Shown piece after piece: positions 1 to 10,069 of a stretch of DNA of 64,000 bases. Source of the DNA: Mycolicibacterium arenosum (GTDB lineage Bacteria > Actinomycetota > Actinomycetes > Mycobacteriales > Mycobacteriaceae). Position 1 is the stretch's first letter. Every line of letters starts with the position of its first letter. The notes below the pieces were generated by a model. It had not been told where the DNA came from, ran no database searches, and worked only from the letters and a program-made list of their open reading frames with translations. A program made the translations under genes and the position numbers. The stretch is taken from assembly GCF_024320865.1 (NCBI RefSeq), contig NZ_JANDBD010000003.1, forward strand, positions 496,001 through 560,000. Reading direction: 5' to 3'.

Positions 1-660
1 TGGGGCCTCGGCACCTACCTCGGCGGGCCGCTCCCGCAGAACCGCGAGGGCGATCGCGTCTACCTGGTTCAGGACACCGGCATGTCGGTCGCGGAAGCCC
101 GCGGGTCGAAGACCAACTCCGAGTTGATCTTTCACACGGACTCGTCGTGCGCCTTCGCGGGCAGCAGGCCCGACGTGCTGGGGCTGCTGTGCCTGCGCAA
201 GGCGGTGTCCGGCGGCGAGTCGGTGATGGTCAGCGGCCACACCGCCTACAACCAACTGCTGGAGACGCGGCCCGACCTCGTCGAGGTGCTGTACGAGCCG
301 TCGTTCCTCTTCGACCGCTCGCACGAGTCCCGCCCCGGCGAGGAGCCCGTCTCGGTCGGGGCGATCTTCACCGACACCGAGGACGGCGTCCAGGTGCGGC
401 ACAACCGGCTCTACATCGAGTTGGGCCACTTCCGCACCGAGCGGCCGCTGACCGAACTGCAGCGGGAGGCGCTCGACGCCTTCGATCGCATCCTCAACGA
501 CCCGGCGAACTACGTCGAGTTCACCATGGATCCGGGTGACGTCTTCTTCGCCGACAACCACGCCGCACTGCACAACCGGCGCGCGTTCGTCGACGCGGAG
601 GAGGTGGCTGAGCGCCGCTGCCTGGTCCGGCTGTGGCTGGGCGGCGAGCCGCACAACTGA
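1..660 (+). CDS. TauD/TfdA-like Fe(II)/2-oxoglutarate dioxygenase, C-terminal part
   Basis: The frame is open from the first base of the window, so the N-terminus lies outside; an internal ATG at 82 should not be taken as the start. The fragment carries the features of the TauD/TfdA or gamma-butyrobetaine hydroxylase-like fold: the proximal iron-binding HxD within FHTDSS (HTD at 133-141), a distal His candidate in NHAALHNRR (near 560-585), and a C-terminal Arg in RRCLVRLWLG that would hold 2-oxoglutarate. Such enzymes hydroxylate or desaturate small organic acids in the cytoplasm. The substrate cannot be read from the sequence. It ends 8 bases before the convergent MHYT gene. Confidence 0.8.
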   Translation, partial: WGLGTYLGGPLPQNREGDRVYLVQDTGMSVAEARGSKTNSELIFHTDSSCAFAGSRPDVLGLLCLRKAVSGGESVMVSGHTAYNQLLETRPDLVEVLYEPSFLFDRSHESRPGEEPVSVGAIFTDTEDGVQVRHNRLYIELGHFRTERPLTELQREALDAFDRILNDPANYVEFTMDPGDVFFADNHAALHNRRAFVDAEEVAERRCLVRLWLGGEPHN

Positions 661-668
661 GGCCCGGG

Positions 669-1451
669 TCAGGCCTGGCGGACCGGTGCGACCTCTTCGT
701 ATGTTTCCGTTGGGCTTTCGTCGGCGTCGCGGTCGGGGGCCAGCATCACGGCCGTAATCGGTGCGACGAGCGCCAGCAGGCCGATCACGAACACCGGGAA
801 CAGGAACGAGAACACCTCGAGCCCCTGCGGGACCGGCGCGTTCTGGTCGACCGAGACGCGGATCGCGGCCATCCCCGTGTAGTGCATACCGGTCACGGCC
901 AGACCCATCACCAGGCCCGCGACGAATCGGAGCAGCGGCGACTCGAGGACCAGCGTGAACCACAGCGCCGCCGTCGCCGCGACGATGGCGATGGCGACCG
1001 ACACCGCGACGAGCGTGCGGTCGTAGGTGATCGAGCCCTGGATCTGCATCGCCCACATGCCGGTGTAGTGCATCAAGGCGATCGCCGAACCCGTGATCAC
1101 GCCGCCCGCGAGAAGTCGCAGGACGTGGACGGACCGGCCGATGGTGATCAGCCCGATGAACACGGCTGCGATCGCCAGCACCGCCGACGCGACCGTCCAG
1201 CCGAGGTGGTAGCGGACGACGCCGTTCGGGATCGCGAATCCGAGCATGGCGATGAAGTGCATCAGCCAGACCCCCACGCCGCCGATGGCGATCGACGCCA
1301 TGACGAGCCAGCGGAGACGATCGCGGCCCTGCGGTGCAGTGGCACTGCACCGGGTGCACGCCAGTCCGACGACCGAACCGGTGACCGAGACGACGTAGGC
1401 GAGCACGAGCAGCCACAGCCCCATGTCGAAGTGATGGACGTCGTGGGTCAT
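669..1451 (-). CDS. MHYT-domain integral membrane sensor
   Basis: A 260-residue protein with about seven membrane segments and no cytoplasmic output domain. Three MHYT-type motifs are visible: MHF at residue 64, MHYT at 127 and MHYT at 189, each followed by GM or AML. MHYT domains are thought to bind copper near the outer membrane face and to sense a diatomic gas or redox state; in most bacteria they are fused to GGDEF/EAL or kinase modules. Here the domain is alone. It lies 34 bases downstream of the conservon GTPase on the same strand, so it is probably co-transcribed and may feed that signalling system. Confidence 0.85.
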   Translation of the reverse strand: MTHDVHHFDMGLWLLVLAYVVSVTGSVVGLACTRCSATAPQGRDRLRWLVMASIAIGGVGVWLMHFIAMLGFAIPNGVVRYHLGWTVASAVLAIAAVFIGLITIGRSVHVLRLLAGGVITGSAIALMHYTGMWAMQIQGSITYDRTLVAVSVAIAIVAATAALWFTLVLESPLLRFVAGLVMGLAVTGMHYTGMAAIRVSVDQNAPVPQGLEVFSFLFPVFVIGLLALVAPITAVMLAPDRDADESPTETYEEVAPVRQA

Positions 1452-1485
1452 GGTCGGGTCCTCGGGATTGCGGGAGTGGACACGG

Positions 1486-2067
1486 TCAGCGCACCTCGGC
1501 GGGCAACCGCTCGAGCGCGTACGAGGTGATCGCGATGAGCGCGCGCTTCACCGAATGTCGTTGTCGGGCGTCGATGCCGATGATCGGGACGGCGGCGGGC
1601 ACCGCGAGCGCCTCGCGCACTTCGTCCATCACGTAGATCGGGGAGTCGTCGAACTCGTTGACGGCGACCAGAAACGGGATGCCGCGCGCTTCGAAGTAGT
1701 CGACGGCCGCGAAGCTCTGGTCGAGCCTGCGGGTGTCCACGATGACCACCGCGCCGATCGCGCCGCGCACCAGGTCGTCCCACATGAACCAGAATCGGCG
1801 CTGCCCCGGCGTGCCGAACAGGTAGAGGACGAGATCGTCGGCGATCGTGATGCGGCCGAAATCCATCGCGACGGTGGTGGTCTCCTTACCGGGCGTCGCG
1901 GCGAGATCGTCGTGCCCCTCCGAGGCCACGGTGACGAGTGCCTCCGTGCGCAGCGGCACGATCTCCGACACCGAACCGACGAACGTGGTCTTCCCGACGC
2001 CGAAACCGCCTGCGATGACGATCTTGGTCGACGCGACCGTGCTGCCCTCAGAGTGCGCGTAAGCCAT
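1486..2067 (-). CDS. Conservon small GTPase-like ATP/GTP-binding protein (CvnD / Rv3362c type)
   Basis: A 193-residue Ras-like P-loop protein. Walker A is GGFGVGKT at residues 20-27, a G3-like LFGTPGQRRFWFMW follows, and the NKxD position reads NEFD near residue 137, as is common in this bacterial family. It is the fourth gene of the kinase-roadblock-DUF742-GTPase set found in M. tuberculosis as Rv3365c to Rv3362c and in Streptomyces as cvn operons, where the four products form a membrane-associated signalling complex. Its start overlaps the end of the DUF742 gene. In M. tuberculosis the next gene is mfpA; here it is the MHYT gene instead. Confidence 0.9.
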   Translation of the reverse strand: MAYAHSEGSTVASTKIVIAGGFGVGKTTFVGSVSEIVPLRTEALVTVASEGHDDLAATPGKETTTVAMDFGRITIADDLVLYLFGTPGQRRFWFMWDDLVRGAIGAVVIVDTRRLDQSFAAVDYFEARGIPFLVAVNEFDDSPIYVMDEVREALAVPAAVPIIGIDARQRHSVKRALIAITSYALERLPAEVR

Positions 2068-2422
2068 TGAGCGTCCTCTCGATCAGCCGTCGTTGATCGG
2101 CGACCGTCGCCCGGTCGTCGAGCGTCGCGTGGACCCGGAGGTGGCCGCTCTCGACGAGGTCCGCCACCAGAACCCTGGTGACGCCGATCGGCATGTCACC
2201 GTAGGACGAGATCTCGGCGATCGAGAGGCGGGCGCAGCACAGGCCGACGATGACCGTGCGGCCGTCGTCGGGCAACCACGAGCCGTCGCCGTCCTGCACG
2301 GCTTCCACCGTCGCTTCGATCGGCAACTCGATGCGGGGACGCGTGCGGCCCGCGGTGAGGGTGTACGGCCGTGCGCGCCTGGCGGAGCGGCCCTGTTCCG
2401 GCGTCGTCATGAGCAGGGTCAT
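2048..2422 (-). CDS. DUF742 protein (CvnC / Rv3363c type)
   Basis: A 124-residue protein of the DUF742 family, third member of conservon operons. The core matches the family: a GRTRP stretch near residue 25, then an IVGLCC...LSIAEIS segment and a [17 protein letters not shown] segment that resembles a winged helix. The ATG at 2422 overlaps the TGA of the roadblock gene by four bases, and another ATG follows four codons later (2410). The 20-base overlap with the GTPase gene suggests translational coupling. The family is thought to bridge kinase and GTPase; direct DNA binding is unproven. Confidence 0.88.
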   Translation of the reverse strand: MTLLMTTPEQGRSARRARPYTLTAGRTRPRIELPIEATVEAVQDGDGSWLPDDGRTVIVGLCCARLSIAEISSYGDMPIGVTRVLVADLVESGHLRVHATLDDRATVADQRRLIERTLNGLRAL

Positions 2423-2835
2423 CGCACCGATGGTGAGGTGCGCGGCGTCGCGGAGACGGTCTTGCCGACCCGGTCGACGAGCACCGCCATCTCGTAGCCG
2501 ACCTGGCCGATGTCGCACGTCACCGTCGTCAGCACCGCGAGATACGAGCCGTTTCCGACCCCCATCACCAGCAGGAACGCCTCCTCCATCTCGATGATCG
2601 ACTGGCGGACGTTGCCCGCGTCGAAGAGACGAGCCGCACCGCTGGCCAGACTGGCCAAACCCGATGTGACAGCTGCCATCTGGTCGGCGTGGTCGCCGGA
2701 GAGTCGCGAGCTCGACGCCATCAGCAGGCCGTCGGACGAGACCAGGATCGCGTGCGACACCCCCGGCACGTCGCGGACGAACTTGGCCACGAACCAGTCG
2801 AGGGTCCGAGCGCTCGAGGCGGTGTCGTCGGTCAT
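2419..2835 (-). CDS. Roadblock/LC7-domain protein (CvnB / Rv3364c type)
   Basis: A 138-residue protein dominated by one roadblock/LC7 domain: the [20 protein letters not shown] segment, the SSDGLLMA turn, and the later [11 protein letters not shown] strand are typical. In conservons this protein is expected to act on the nucleotide state of the partner GTPase, as MglB does for MglA. It overlaps the upstream kinase by four bases (ATG within 2832-2835) and the downstream DUF742 gene by four bases, giving a tightly coupled operon. Confidence 0.9.
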   Translation of the reverse strand: MTDDTASSARTLDWFVAKFVRDVPGVSHAILVSSDGLLMASSSRLSGDHADQMAAVTSGLASLASGAARLFDAGNVRQSIIEMEEAFLLVMGVGNGSYLAVLTTVTCDIGQVGYEMAVLVDRVGKTVSATPRTSPSVR

Positions 2836-5195
2836 CGGTCTCCTCCTTCGCCGGTGTCGGCGTCGTCGGCTTCAGCCCGACCACGGCGAACACCGGTGAG
2901 CTGTCGGCTCAGCACATCGCGGATGGCGGCGGGATCGTTGCGCGGCGCGCCCGCCGGTTCGGCTCGGTCGGCCACCCGGTCGGGGATCACGCGCGCGCCG
3001 CGCTCCCGGATCGGCAGCCCGGATCGAGTCTGACGCTGCACGGGTTCGTCGGGCTCCTCGGCGGCGGCCGGCGGGGCCATCCACTCCGAGGTCATCCGCG
3101 CGTAGATCGAGCCGTCCTCGACTTCGGGCTTGGGCCAAGCGGGTTCGGGCGGAGGTGGCGGAGGCGGCGGCGCGACGCCGGTGACGCCGCTGGCGCCGGG
3201 CGAGCGCTGCGGTAGCCCGCCGGTCACGGGGGCCGCAGCGGAGGCGTCGACGGGTGGGACGGCGGCGATGCGGGGCCTGCGTTCCGCGCCGTTGGCGCGC
3301 TCGACCGGCTGGCCGGGTTCGGCGGCGGGGACCCGGCCGTCGGCCTCCACGCGCCCGAGCAGCGCACCGGGCAGGTGCACACTGGCCGTCACACCCGGTT
3401 GATCGGACGTGCGCAGCGTGACGGTCGCGCCGTGCCGTCGAGCGAGCCGCCCGACCACGAAGAGGCCCATGCGCTTCGCGGTGTCGGAGGTGACCTCGCC
3501 GCCGAGCGCCAGCCGCTGGTTGGCGTCCCGGACGTCGTCGGCGGGCATCCCCAGCCCCTCGTCGGCGATCTCGATGAGCAGACCCGCGTCCACGGCGCGC
3601 GAGACGGTCACCCAGACCCGGGAATCCGGCGGCGAGTACTGCAGCGCGTTGTCGAGCAACTCCGCGATCATGTGGCCGATGTCGGCGGCGGCTGCGCCGA
3701 CGACGGCGCTGTCGGCGACGGAGCCGAGTGCCACCCGGCGGTAGTCCTCGACCTCGGAGATCGCGGCGCGCAACATCTCCGACACCGGCACCGGCGGCAT
3801 GCGCCGATGGCGTTCCACCGTGTCGGCGAGCACCAGCAGGTTGTCGCCGTTGCGCCGCATCCGGGTCGCGAGGTGGTCGAGCCGGAATAGGTGGTCGAGC
3901 CGACCGGGATCGTCCTCGTCGTGCTCGAGGGTTTCGATCAGCACCAGCTGCTCTTCGACCAGCGACCGGCTGCGCCGGGACAGCGTCTCGAACATGTCGC
4001 CGATCTGCAGCCGGACGCCGTGTTCGCCTGCCAGCTTGACCGCCTGCAGGTGGATGTCGTCGATGGCCCGCGCCAACTGGCCGACTTCCTCGTCGCTGTC
4101 GACGGGCAGCGCCGTGATCTCCGGCACGCCCGCGCCCTTGCTGAGCTGTTCGATCTCCCTGGGCAACTGAACACGGGCGACCTGCAGCGCACCACGTCGG
4201 AGCCGTCCGATCGACCGGATCAGCGACCGGCCGACGCCGAGCGCGAACGCCAGCGCGGCGAGCACGGCGCCGAGAATGATCGCGGTGTCGCGCAGCGCCG
4301 CGGAGCGCAGCGCGATGGCCTGCGTCTGCACGGTGTCCTGCAGGTCGGTCGCGAGCTCCTTCGCGAGTACCCGGTACCGGTTGGCGCTGGACTCCATCGA
4401 ACTGGTGAGTTCGGGGGTCACCACCGCCTCGCCGAGGGGCCGGACGTACGCGGCACGGCGGGCGTCGGACTGCCCGCGCAGCGCGACGGAATCCGCGTCG
4501 GGCGTCAGCCGGACGAGGCGATCGATCGCGGCCGCTTCAGCGCCCGCGGCTTCGGCGGCGCTGGTCCGCAACTCCACCGAGTTCGGGAAATCCGGTGCGG
4601 CGACCAGAATCTGCTGCGTGGTCAGGGCCCGCTGCGCGGCCAGTGCGGTGGTGAGCTGATCGGCGAGCGCGCGCACGGCGCTGTCGTCAACGGATGCCGT
4701 CGACGTGGCCACGGCGGATGCGACACCGGATGCGACGCTGTCGGCCCGGTCCGCGACGAGCGGGCCCGGCGGCGCGCCTGCCGCGATCTCGTCGCGCACC
4801 GTCCTCGCCGTCGCGGACGCTGTCGCGAGTTCCGTGGTCACCGCCGGGTCGAACTCGGCGGACCGGATCAGCGCTGCCAGGCGCGCGGCGCTGTCGTCGA
4901 ACTCGGCGAGCGGCTCGGCGACCGAACCGCCGGTGGCGGCCGTCGCCGTGAGTCCGTCGAACGCGTCGATGAACTCGACCGCGGGCGCGACGATGGTGGT
5001 GTTGCCGGTGGCGACGCTCAACTGGGATGCGGCTGCCAATTCGTCGCGAATGCGGACGGCGCCGATGGTCGCGGCGAGCGCCATGGGGACGACGAGGGTC
5101 GCGGTGACCTTCCAGCGCAGCGGCCAGCGCTCGAACGTCAGTCGCGACTTCTTCGGCTCCGTATGCCCGACGACCTTCGGATCGTTGGCATCCAT
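2832..5195 (-). CDS. Membrane sensor histidine-kinase-like protein (CvnA / Rv3365c type)
   Basis: A 787-residue first gene of the conservon. TM1 lies near residues 29-49, a roughly 250-residue Ala/Thr-rich extracytoplasmic region follows, and TM2 is near 303-325. Then come a HAMP-like linker and a HATPase_c domain with [13 protein letters not shown] (N box) and IADEGLGMP (G1 box). The last 160 residues are Pro-rich with a run of eight prolines, probably a docking tail. No response regulator is adjacent; signalling is expected to go to the roadblock/GTPase partners. The start has a good GGAGGTG ribosome-binding site 7-8 bases upstream. Confidence 0.9.
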   Translation of the reverse strand: MDANDPKVVGHTEPKKSRLTFERWPLRWKVTATLVVPMALAATIGAVRIRDELAAASQLSVATGNTTIVAPAVEFIDAFDGLTATAATGGSVAEPLAEFDDSAARLAALIRSAEFDPAVTTELATASATARTVRDEIAAGAPPGPLVADRADSVASGVASAVATSTASVDDSAVRALADQLTTALAAQRALTTQQILVAAPDFPNSVELRTSAAEAAGAEAAAIDRLVRLTPDADSVALRGQSDARRAAYVRPLGEAVVTPELTSSMESSANRYRVLAKELATDLQDTVQTQAIALRSAALRDTAIILGAVLAALAFALGVGRSLIRSIGRLRRGALQVARVQLPREIEQLSKGAGVPEITALPVDSDEEVGQLARAIDDIHLQAVKLAGEHGVRLQIGDMFETLSRRSRSLVEEQLVLIETLEHDEDDPGRLDHLFRLDHLATRMRRNGDNLLVLADTVERHRRMPPVPVSEMLRAAISEVEDYRRVALGSVADSAVVGAAAADIGHMIAELLDNALQYSPPDSRVWVTVSRAVDAGLLIEIADEGLGMPADDVRDANQRLALGGEVTSDTAKRMGLFVVGRLARRHGATVTLRTSDQPGVTASVHLPGALLGRVEADGRVPAAEPGQPVERANGAERRPRIAAVPPVDASAAAPVTGGLPQRSPGASGVTGVAPPPPPPPPEPAWPKPEVEDGSIYARMTSEWMAPPAAAEEPDEPVQRQTRSGLPIRERGARVIPDRVADRAEPAGAPRNDPAAIRDVLSRQLTGVRRGRAEADDADTGEGGDR

Positions 5196-5505
5196 GCCGT
5201 GTCACCTCCGCCGGCTGATTTGACGCTCGAGTCGAAAAATCTTTGAGGGCGAATGCTATCCGTTCACCGGGGGCCGCGCACCGCCAGCCCCTAGCACGCG
5301 CGGCTGTCGATGCCGTGCAGGGACGCGCCGCAAAGTCCGCGCAGGTCTCCTCCACCGACGTGCTCAGCCTGCCGTCGTCGAAGGCGGCGGAGTGGTCCGC
5401 GACCAACCCTGCTGAGTCTTCGACCCGAGGACCTCAACGCCGCGGTCGCCGAGCAGTTGGCCGCCTTCGCCTCGTAGGTACGGCAGGCCGTGCGAAGGTT
5501 CCGTC
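5196..5505. other. Divergent intergenic region
   Basis: A stretch of 310 bases between the conservon kinase (leftward) and the FAD monooxygenase (rightward). It should contain both promoters. The GGAGGTG ribosome-binding site of the kinase is visible near 5204. No convincing -35/-10 pair, long inverted repeat or coding sequence was found. Confidence 0.6.
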
Positions 5506-6987
5506 GTGAGCGAGAGCGTGGCGGTCATCGGAGCCGGTCCGGGCGGGCTGGTAACGGCGCGGTGGCTCACCGCACAGGGCTTCGAGGTGACGATCTTCGA
5601 GGCGGGCTCCGACCTCGGCGGACAGTGGACGGGCGCGCCGGGCCGCAGCGGCGTCTGGCCGGAGATGCACACCAACACCAGCCGCATCCTGACGGCGTTC
5701 AGCGATCTGCCGCACAACGGCGCCACGACCTTCCCGTCCAATCGCGACGTCCTGGCCTACCTCCGCCGCTACGCCGAGACGTTCGCGGCGCGGATCCGCT
5801 TCGGGGTGGAGGTGACGCGTCTCAGCCGGGATGCGCGGGGCTGGCTGCTCGAGCACGCCGAAGGGGCCGAGCGGTTCGCTCGGGTGGTGGTGGCGACCGG
5901 GCGCTTCCAGGTGCCGGTCATTCCGCCGGTCGCGGGGCTGGCCACCTTCGACGGCAGCGAATCGGTCGTCTCGACGTACGACTTTCGGGACAGCGCGCGG
6001 TATCGCGGCAAGCGGGTGCTGGTGGCCGGGTGCGCGGTCAGCGCGCTCGAGATCGCCGCGGAGCTGGTCCGTGCGGGCGCGCGGGTGGTCGTGACGCAGC
6101 GACGGCAGCGGTACGTACTGCCGAAGTTCGCGGCGGGTGTGCCGTCGGACCACCGCATCTTCACCAGGTACGGCGTGCTGGCCGCCGAGGCACTCCCCGC
6201 GACCGAAATCGACCGACAGCTCCGGGAGATCGTCGTCGAGGCGGGCGGTAGCCCCGAGCAGTACGGCGCACCGGCACCGGACCCGTCGCTGTTCGCGGCG
6301 GGCGTCACGCTGAGTCAGGACTATCTCCCGCTGGTGGCCGAGGGCCGGATCAGCGTGCGACCGTGGATCGCGTCGGTTGCCGGTGACGTGGTCACCTTCG
6401 GCGACGGTCACGGCGAGACGTTCGACGGCGTCGTCTTCGGCACCGGGTTCCGGCAGAGCCTGCCGTTTCTCGACGAGAACATAAGGGCCACAGTTGATCT
6501 CGATGACGTCCACCTCGACGCGGAGCTGCACACGTTTCATCCCGACCTGCCCGGCTTGGCGTTCGTCGGGATGTGGGACCAGTCCGGCGGCTACTTCGTG
6601 CCGCTGGAGTTGCAGGCTCGGTGGATCGCCTACACGTGGGGCGGGGTCGTCCCGCCCCGCGACCCCGACGCGCAGCGGCGCGCGGTCAGCGCCTACCGGG
6701 ACCGCCGCGGGCTCCCGCAGAAGACGCGCATGAACCTGATCGCCGTCGCTTTCGCGCGGCTGGCCGGGGTGGAGCCGAGGCTCTCCCGGTGGCCGCAGTT
6801 GCGGCGGGCACTGCTCTTCGGGCCGCTGGCACCCAGCTGCTTCCGGCTGGAGGGGCCCGATGCACTGCCCGACGCCGCCGACCGGTTCGCCCGCGACGCG
6901 GCGGCATTCGGGGCGATCACGACCGAGGAGTTCAGCGAGCGGGAGGAGCGGTACTGGGCGATGGTGGTCAGCTCGGACCGTCGCTGA
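5506..6987 (+). CDS. FAD-dependent monooxygenase (flavin-containing / Baeyer-Villiger-like)
   Basis: A 493-residue flavoprotein. The N-terminal FAD-binding Rossmann motif is GAGPGG at residues 8-13, followed by an acidic strand end (IFEAG) and GGQWTG. A second dinucleotide fold ([16 protein letters not shown]) near residue 172 would bind NADPH, and [12 protein letters not shown] near 312 is the typical late ATG/FxTG motif of flavin monooxygenases. The probable reaction is NADPH- and O2-dependent N- or S-oxygenation or Baeyer-Villiger oxidation. The start is GTG. The 3' end overlaps the convergent phospholipase D gene by 20 bases. Confidence 0.87.
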   Translation: MSESVAVIGAGPGGLVTARWLTAQGFEVTIFEAGSDLGGQWTGAPGRSGVWPEMHTNTSRILTAFSDLPHNGATTFPSNRDVLAYLRRYAETFAARIRFGVEVTRLSRDARGWLLEHAEGAERFARVVVATGRFQVPVIPPVAGLATFDGSESVVSTYDFRDSARYRGKRVLVAGCAVSALEIAAELVRAGARVVVTQRRQRYVLPKFAAGVPSDHRIFTRYGVLAAEALPATEIDRQLREIVVEAGGSPEQYGAPAPDPSLFAAGVTLSQDYLPLVAEGRISVRPWIASVAGDVVTFGDGHGETFDGVVFGTGFRQSLPFLDENIRATVDLDDVHLDAELHTFHPDLPGLAFVGMWDQSGGYFVPLELQARWIAYTWGGVVPPRDPDAQRRAVSAYRDRRGLPQKTRMNLIAVAFARLAGVEPRLSRWPQLRRALLFGPLAPSCFRLEGPDALPDAADRFARDAAAFGAITTEEFSEREERYWAMVVSSDRR

Positions 6988-8500
6988 GACCGCGCAGCTT
7001 CTGGTACCACGCGCCGACCGGGGAATGCCGGAACGGCCACGTCGCCACCGCTTCGGCCAGTTGCCAGACGCTCTGGGCGATGGACGGCGGCACGTGGTCG
7101 GGATCCATCAGGTCGTTCTCGGCGAACGGGCCTTCGTCAGCGGACACCATCGTGTCGGTCAGCTTCCGCAACGAACGGCCGGTGCTGCGCAACTCCTCGA
7201 TGCCGTGCCGGAAGGCACCCCGGCGCTGCACTTCATCGCGGAACCGCTCCACCGTGACCCCGAGATGCTCGGCCGCCAGACCGTCTCGGGTGTCGAGGAT
7301 TTCGCGCTCCACCTCCGCGCAGTTCGGCAGCGCGGGATCGGCTTCGATCGCCACGTCGCACTCGCTGTCGAATCCCAGCGATCGGTTGTTGAAGTTCGAG
7401 GAGCCGATGCGAAGGAACCGGTTGTCGACCACGATGACCTTCGAGTGCACGTACACCGACACGCCACCGCCCGCCACCGGCCAGTAGACCCCCAGCCGAC
7501 CGTGCAGGTCCGCTTCTCGAAGCAGTCGGACGAGGCGCTGGCGGGCGCTGTCCATCGACTCGATCTCCAGCCGGCTCTCCGAGCTGCGCGGGAGGACGAT
7601 CACCACCTCGGGTCCGTGCTCCTCCCGCAGCCGCTCGGCGATCGCCTGGGCGATGATCCGCGACGCGAAATACTGGTTCTCCATGTAGATGACGTCTCGG
7701 GCGGCGGCGATGGCGGCGAGATTCAGCGCCTCGATCTCCCGGACCTCGCTGCGCTGGGGCAGCGAGGGTAGGGTGCGCGCCACCCCCACCTCGACGTTAC
7801 GCAGCGAGGGCTGCAGGCTCTCGGGCCAGGGCGTGGCGAACGGAACGTCCTTGGCGAGCGCGTGACCGGTCGCCGCCTCCCACCGCTCGTGGGCCTGTGC
7901 GGCGAGCACCTGCGCGGCGGCGCCGTCGACCGCGACGGCGACTTCGTGCCGCGGACCGTACGGGTCGCCGGGGCCGTCCCTGCGCGGGTCGACGGGACGG
8001 TGCTCGCGGACGTCCCAGCGTCCGATCGTCAGATCGATGCCGCCGCAGAAGGCCACCGCGTCGTCGACGACCACGATCTTCTGGTGGTGCACCGCACCGG
8101 TGGGGTGCACTCCGTCGACGGCGAAATGCATTCGCGCCGAGGTGAACCGGTTGAGCAGGCTCACCGGCGCCACGCCGAACCAGAACCCGTCGAAGGCGGG
8201 CAGCAGGCGCAGGTTCGACTTCAGCAGGTAGACGTTCAGGTCGCGCCGCTTCCACAGCAGCCAGTGCAGGAAGAGCCCGAGTTGGTTGGGTCCGGGAAGC
8301 GTCGTCTCGCCGCGCTCGAACTCGGTCCGGTAGTCCAGGTCCCAGCCGATGATGACGATGCGATCGTGGGCGTTCAGCATCGCCGACTTGACGTGCCGCA
8401 GGTAGTCGGCGCCGTCCACGATCGCGGCGTAGCGATCCGCCGGCGCCGATTGCCAGCAGGTCTCTCCCGGCACGATCAGCGGCTCGCTGCCTCGATCCAT
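6968..8500 (-). CDS. Phospholipase D superfamily protein (cardiolipin synthase-like)
   Basis: A 510-residue protein with two HKD motifs. The first is HxKxxxxD at residues 139-146 ([10 protein letters not shown]), the second is in [23 protein letters not shown] in the C-terminal half. The pair forms one active site for phosphatidyl transfer or hydrolysis. Unlike true cardiolipin synthases there is no N-terminal membrane pair, and the HKD1 region is followed by [11 protein letters not shown] as in soluble, eukaryotic-type PLDs. An ATG at 8500 is preferred over an upstream in-frame start at 8533, because conserved sequence begins just after it. It lies 42 bases downstream of the RNB gene on the same strand. 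Confidence 0.87.
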   Translation of the reverse strand: MDRGSEPLIVPGETCWQSAPADRYAAIVDGADYLRHVKSAMLNAHDRIVIIGWDLDYRTEFERGETTLPGPNQLGLFLHWLLWKRRDLNVYLLKSNLRLLPAFDGFWFGVAPVSLLNRFTSARMHFAVDGVHPTGAVHHQKIVVVDDAVAFCGGIDLTIGRWDVREHRPVDPRRDGPGDPYGPRHEVAVAVDGAAAQVLAAQAHERWEAATGHALAKDVPFATPWPESLQPSLRNVEVGVARTLPSLPQRSEVREIEALNLAAIAAARDVIYMENQYFASRIIAQAIAERLREEHGPEVVIVLPRSSESRLEIESMDSARQRLVRLLREADLHGRLGVYWPVAGGGVSVYVHSKVIVVDNRFLRIGSSNFNNRSLGFDSECDVAIEADPALPNCAEVEREILDTRDGLAAEHLGVTVERFRDEVQRRGAFRHGIEELRSTGRSLRKLTDTMVSADEGPFAENDLMDPDHVPPSIAQSVWQLAEAVATWPFRHSPVGAWYQKLRGLSDGPS

Positions 8501-8542
8501 GCCGCGATCCTTCCAGTTACCGCAGCCTCGCACGCAGCGTGG

Positions 8543-9958
8543 TCACTCCGGCGTGAACCACACGGTGCGCGTGGCGGGGTTCGCCTCGGTGAGGCGGACC
8601 CGCGTGCGGGTGCCCGCCACCAGACCCTCCCCCGCACACTTGGCGCGCACGGCGGGGTCGTCGAGCGCCACCACCCCGGATCGGCCGCCGTCGGCGACGT
8701 CGACCACCGCCGCGTCGAACACCTCACCGACCCGGTCGGCGAGCACGACCGCCTCAGCGAGATCGATTGCGGCCCGCTCGAACTCGTTCGCCCGCCGCGT
8801 CGTGGTCGCCATCGTCGCGGGCAGGGTCGGCAACGCCTCCACCGCCCATGCCGGCGGCGGAGATCCGTCGAACGCGGTGAGGCAGAGTTCGAGGGCGAAG
8901 CGGTCGGCCAGCCGGCGGAGCGGCGCGGTGACGTGTGCGTACGGCGCGGCCACCCCGGCGTGCAGCGGCTGAGCGGGTGGCCCGTCGGTGAAGGCCGTGT
9001 ACGCCGAGCCGCGTAACAACGTCGCGGCCAGATCCAGGAAGGCCGCCCCACGCGGATCGGCCGGATCGACGCTCGCGACCACCGCGCCCGCCGAGAGCCC
9101 GGACGGCCAGTCGACGCCCAACCCGGCTGCGGCTCGGCGCACCCGGTCCACATCGGCCGGCTGTGCCGGTGGCACGGTGCGCAGCAGGCCGACGCCCGCT
9201 CCCAGCATCAGCGTCGCCGCGCATTCTCCGGTCAGCAGTGAGACCTGCGCGTTGTGTCGCTCGGCGGGCGTCTGCGCCCGCAGTACCAGCCGCCAGCCGT
9301 CGTCGTGCGTCGGCTCCACCTCCTGTTCGGGCAGATCGAGATCGATCCCGCCGCGCGCGAGCACGCGATCCATGCGAATCCGCCCGAACTCCGCCAGCCC
9401 GGTGAGCGCCTCCGGCAGGGCCCCGCGGTCCACCTCGGGATAGGACAGCCGCCCGGTGCTGCGGACCAGGGCCCGTCGCACCTCGACGTCCACCGGCGTG
9501 GTGTCCGCGTCGGTGCGAATCGTCCAGACGATCGCGGGACGAACGCGATCGGGCAGCAGGCTCGCGGACCCCTCGCTGAGCACCGGCGGATGCAGCGGGA
9601 TCTTGCCGTCCGGCAGGTAGATCGTGACGCCGCGCAGTCGGGTGGCCGAGTCCAACGCCGAACCGGGCGCGACGAACGCCGCGACGTCCGCGATCGCGTA
9701 GCGCAGCAGGAAACCCGAGCCGTCCGGGATCAGGTGAACTGCTTGGTCGAGGTCCAGGGATCCTGGCGGATCGACGGTGACGAACGGCAGCGCCGTCATG
9801 TCCACCCGGCCGTATGGGGCCGGGTCAGCGGCCGCCTCGGCGAGGCTCTGAGGGTCGAAGTCCGGCGGCTCACCCAGGTCGGCGCGGATGGCGCCGAAGT
9901 CGATCCGAGGTGCTCGCAACCGCCGTACGGGCGCGGTCTCGGATGCAGGTGCCGCCAC
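8543..9958 (-). CDS. RNB-domain ribonuclease (RNase II/R family)
   Basis: A 471-residue protein that is almost wholly an RNB catalytic domain, without the N-terminal cold-shock domains of classical RNase R; it fits the short actinobacterial RNB group. The catalytic cluster reads VDPPGSLDLDQA at residues 62-73, giving Asp63, Asp69 and Asp71, but Gln72 where RNase II has the fourth Asp. The later RRLADRFALE segment matches the conserved Arg region. Expected role: processive 3'-5' RNA decay in the cytoplasm. The start codon is GTG (9956-9958). Confidence 0.88.
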   Translation of the reverse strand: MAAPASETAPVRRLRAPRIDFGAIRADLGEPPDFDPQSLAEAAADPAPYGRVDMTALPFVTVDPPGSLDLDQAVHLIPDGSGFLLRYAIADVAAFVAPGSALDSATRLRGVTIYLPDGKIPLHPPVLSEGSASLLPDRVRPAIVWTIRTDADTTPVDVEVRRALVRSTGRLSYPEVDRGALPEALTGLAEFGRIRMDRVLARGGIDLDLPEQEVEPTHDDGWRLVLRAQTPAERHNAQVSLLTGECAATLMLGAGVGLLRTVPPAQPADVDRVRRAAAGLGVDWPSGLSAGAVVASVDPADPRGAAFLDLAATLLRGSAYTAFTDGPPAQPLHAGVAAPYAHVTAPLRRLADRFALELCLTAFDGSPPPAWAVEALPTLPATMATTTRRANEFERAAIDLAEAVVLADRVGEVFDAAVVDVADGGRSGVVALDDPAVRAKCAGEGLVAGTRTRVRLTEANPATRTVWFTPE

Positions 9959-10069
9959 GTTCAGCGACAGTACCGGCGGTGTTTCGGCTTCGCGTCACCT
10001 TGATCGCGAACCGGATACGGCCGGCCGAGGCTCCCCGCACACAGCAGTCGCCTTGGTTAACGTCGCCCG

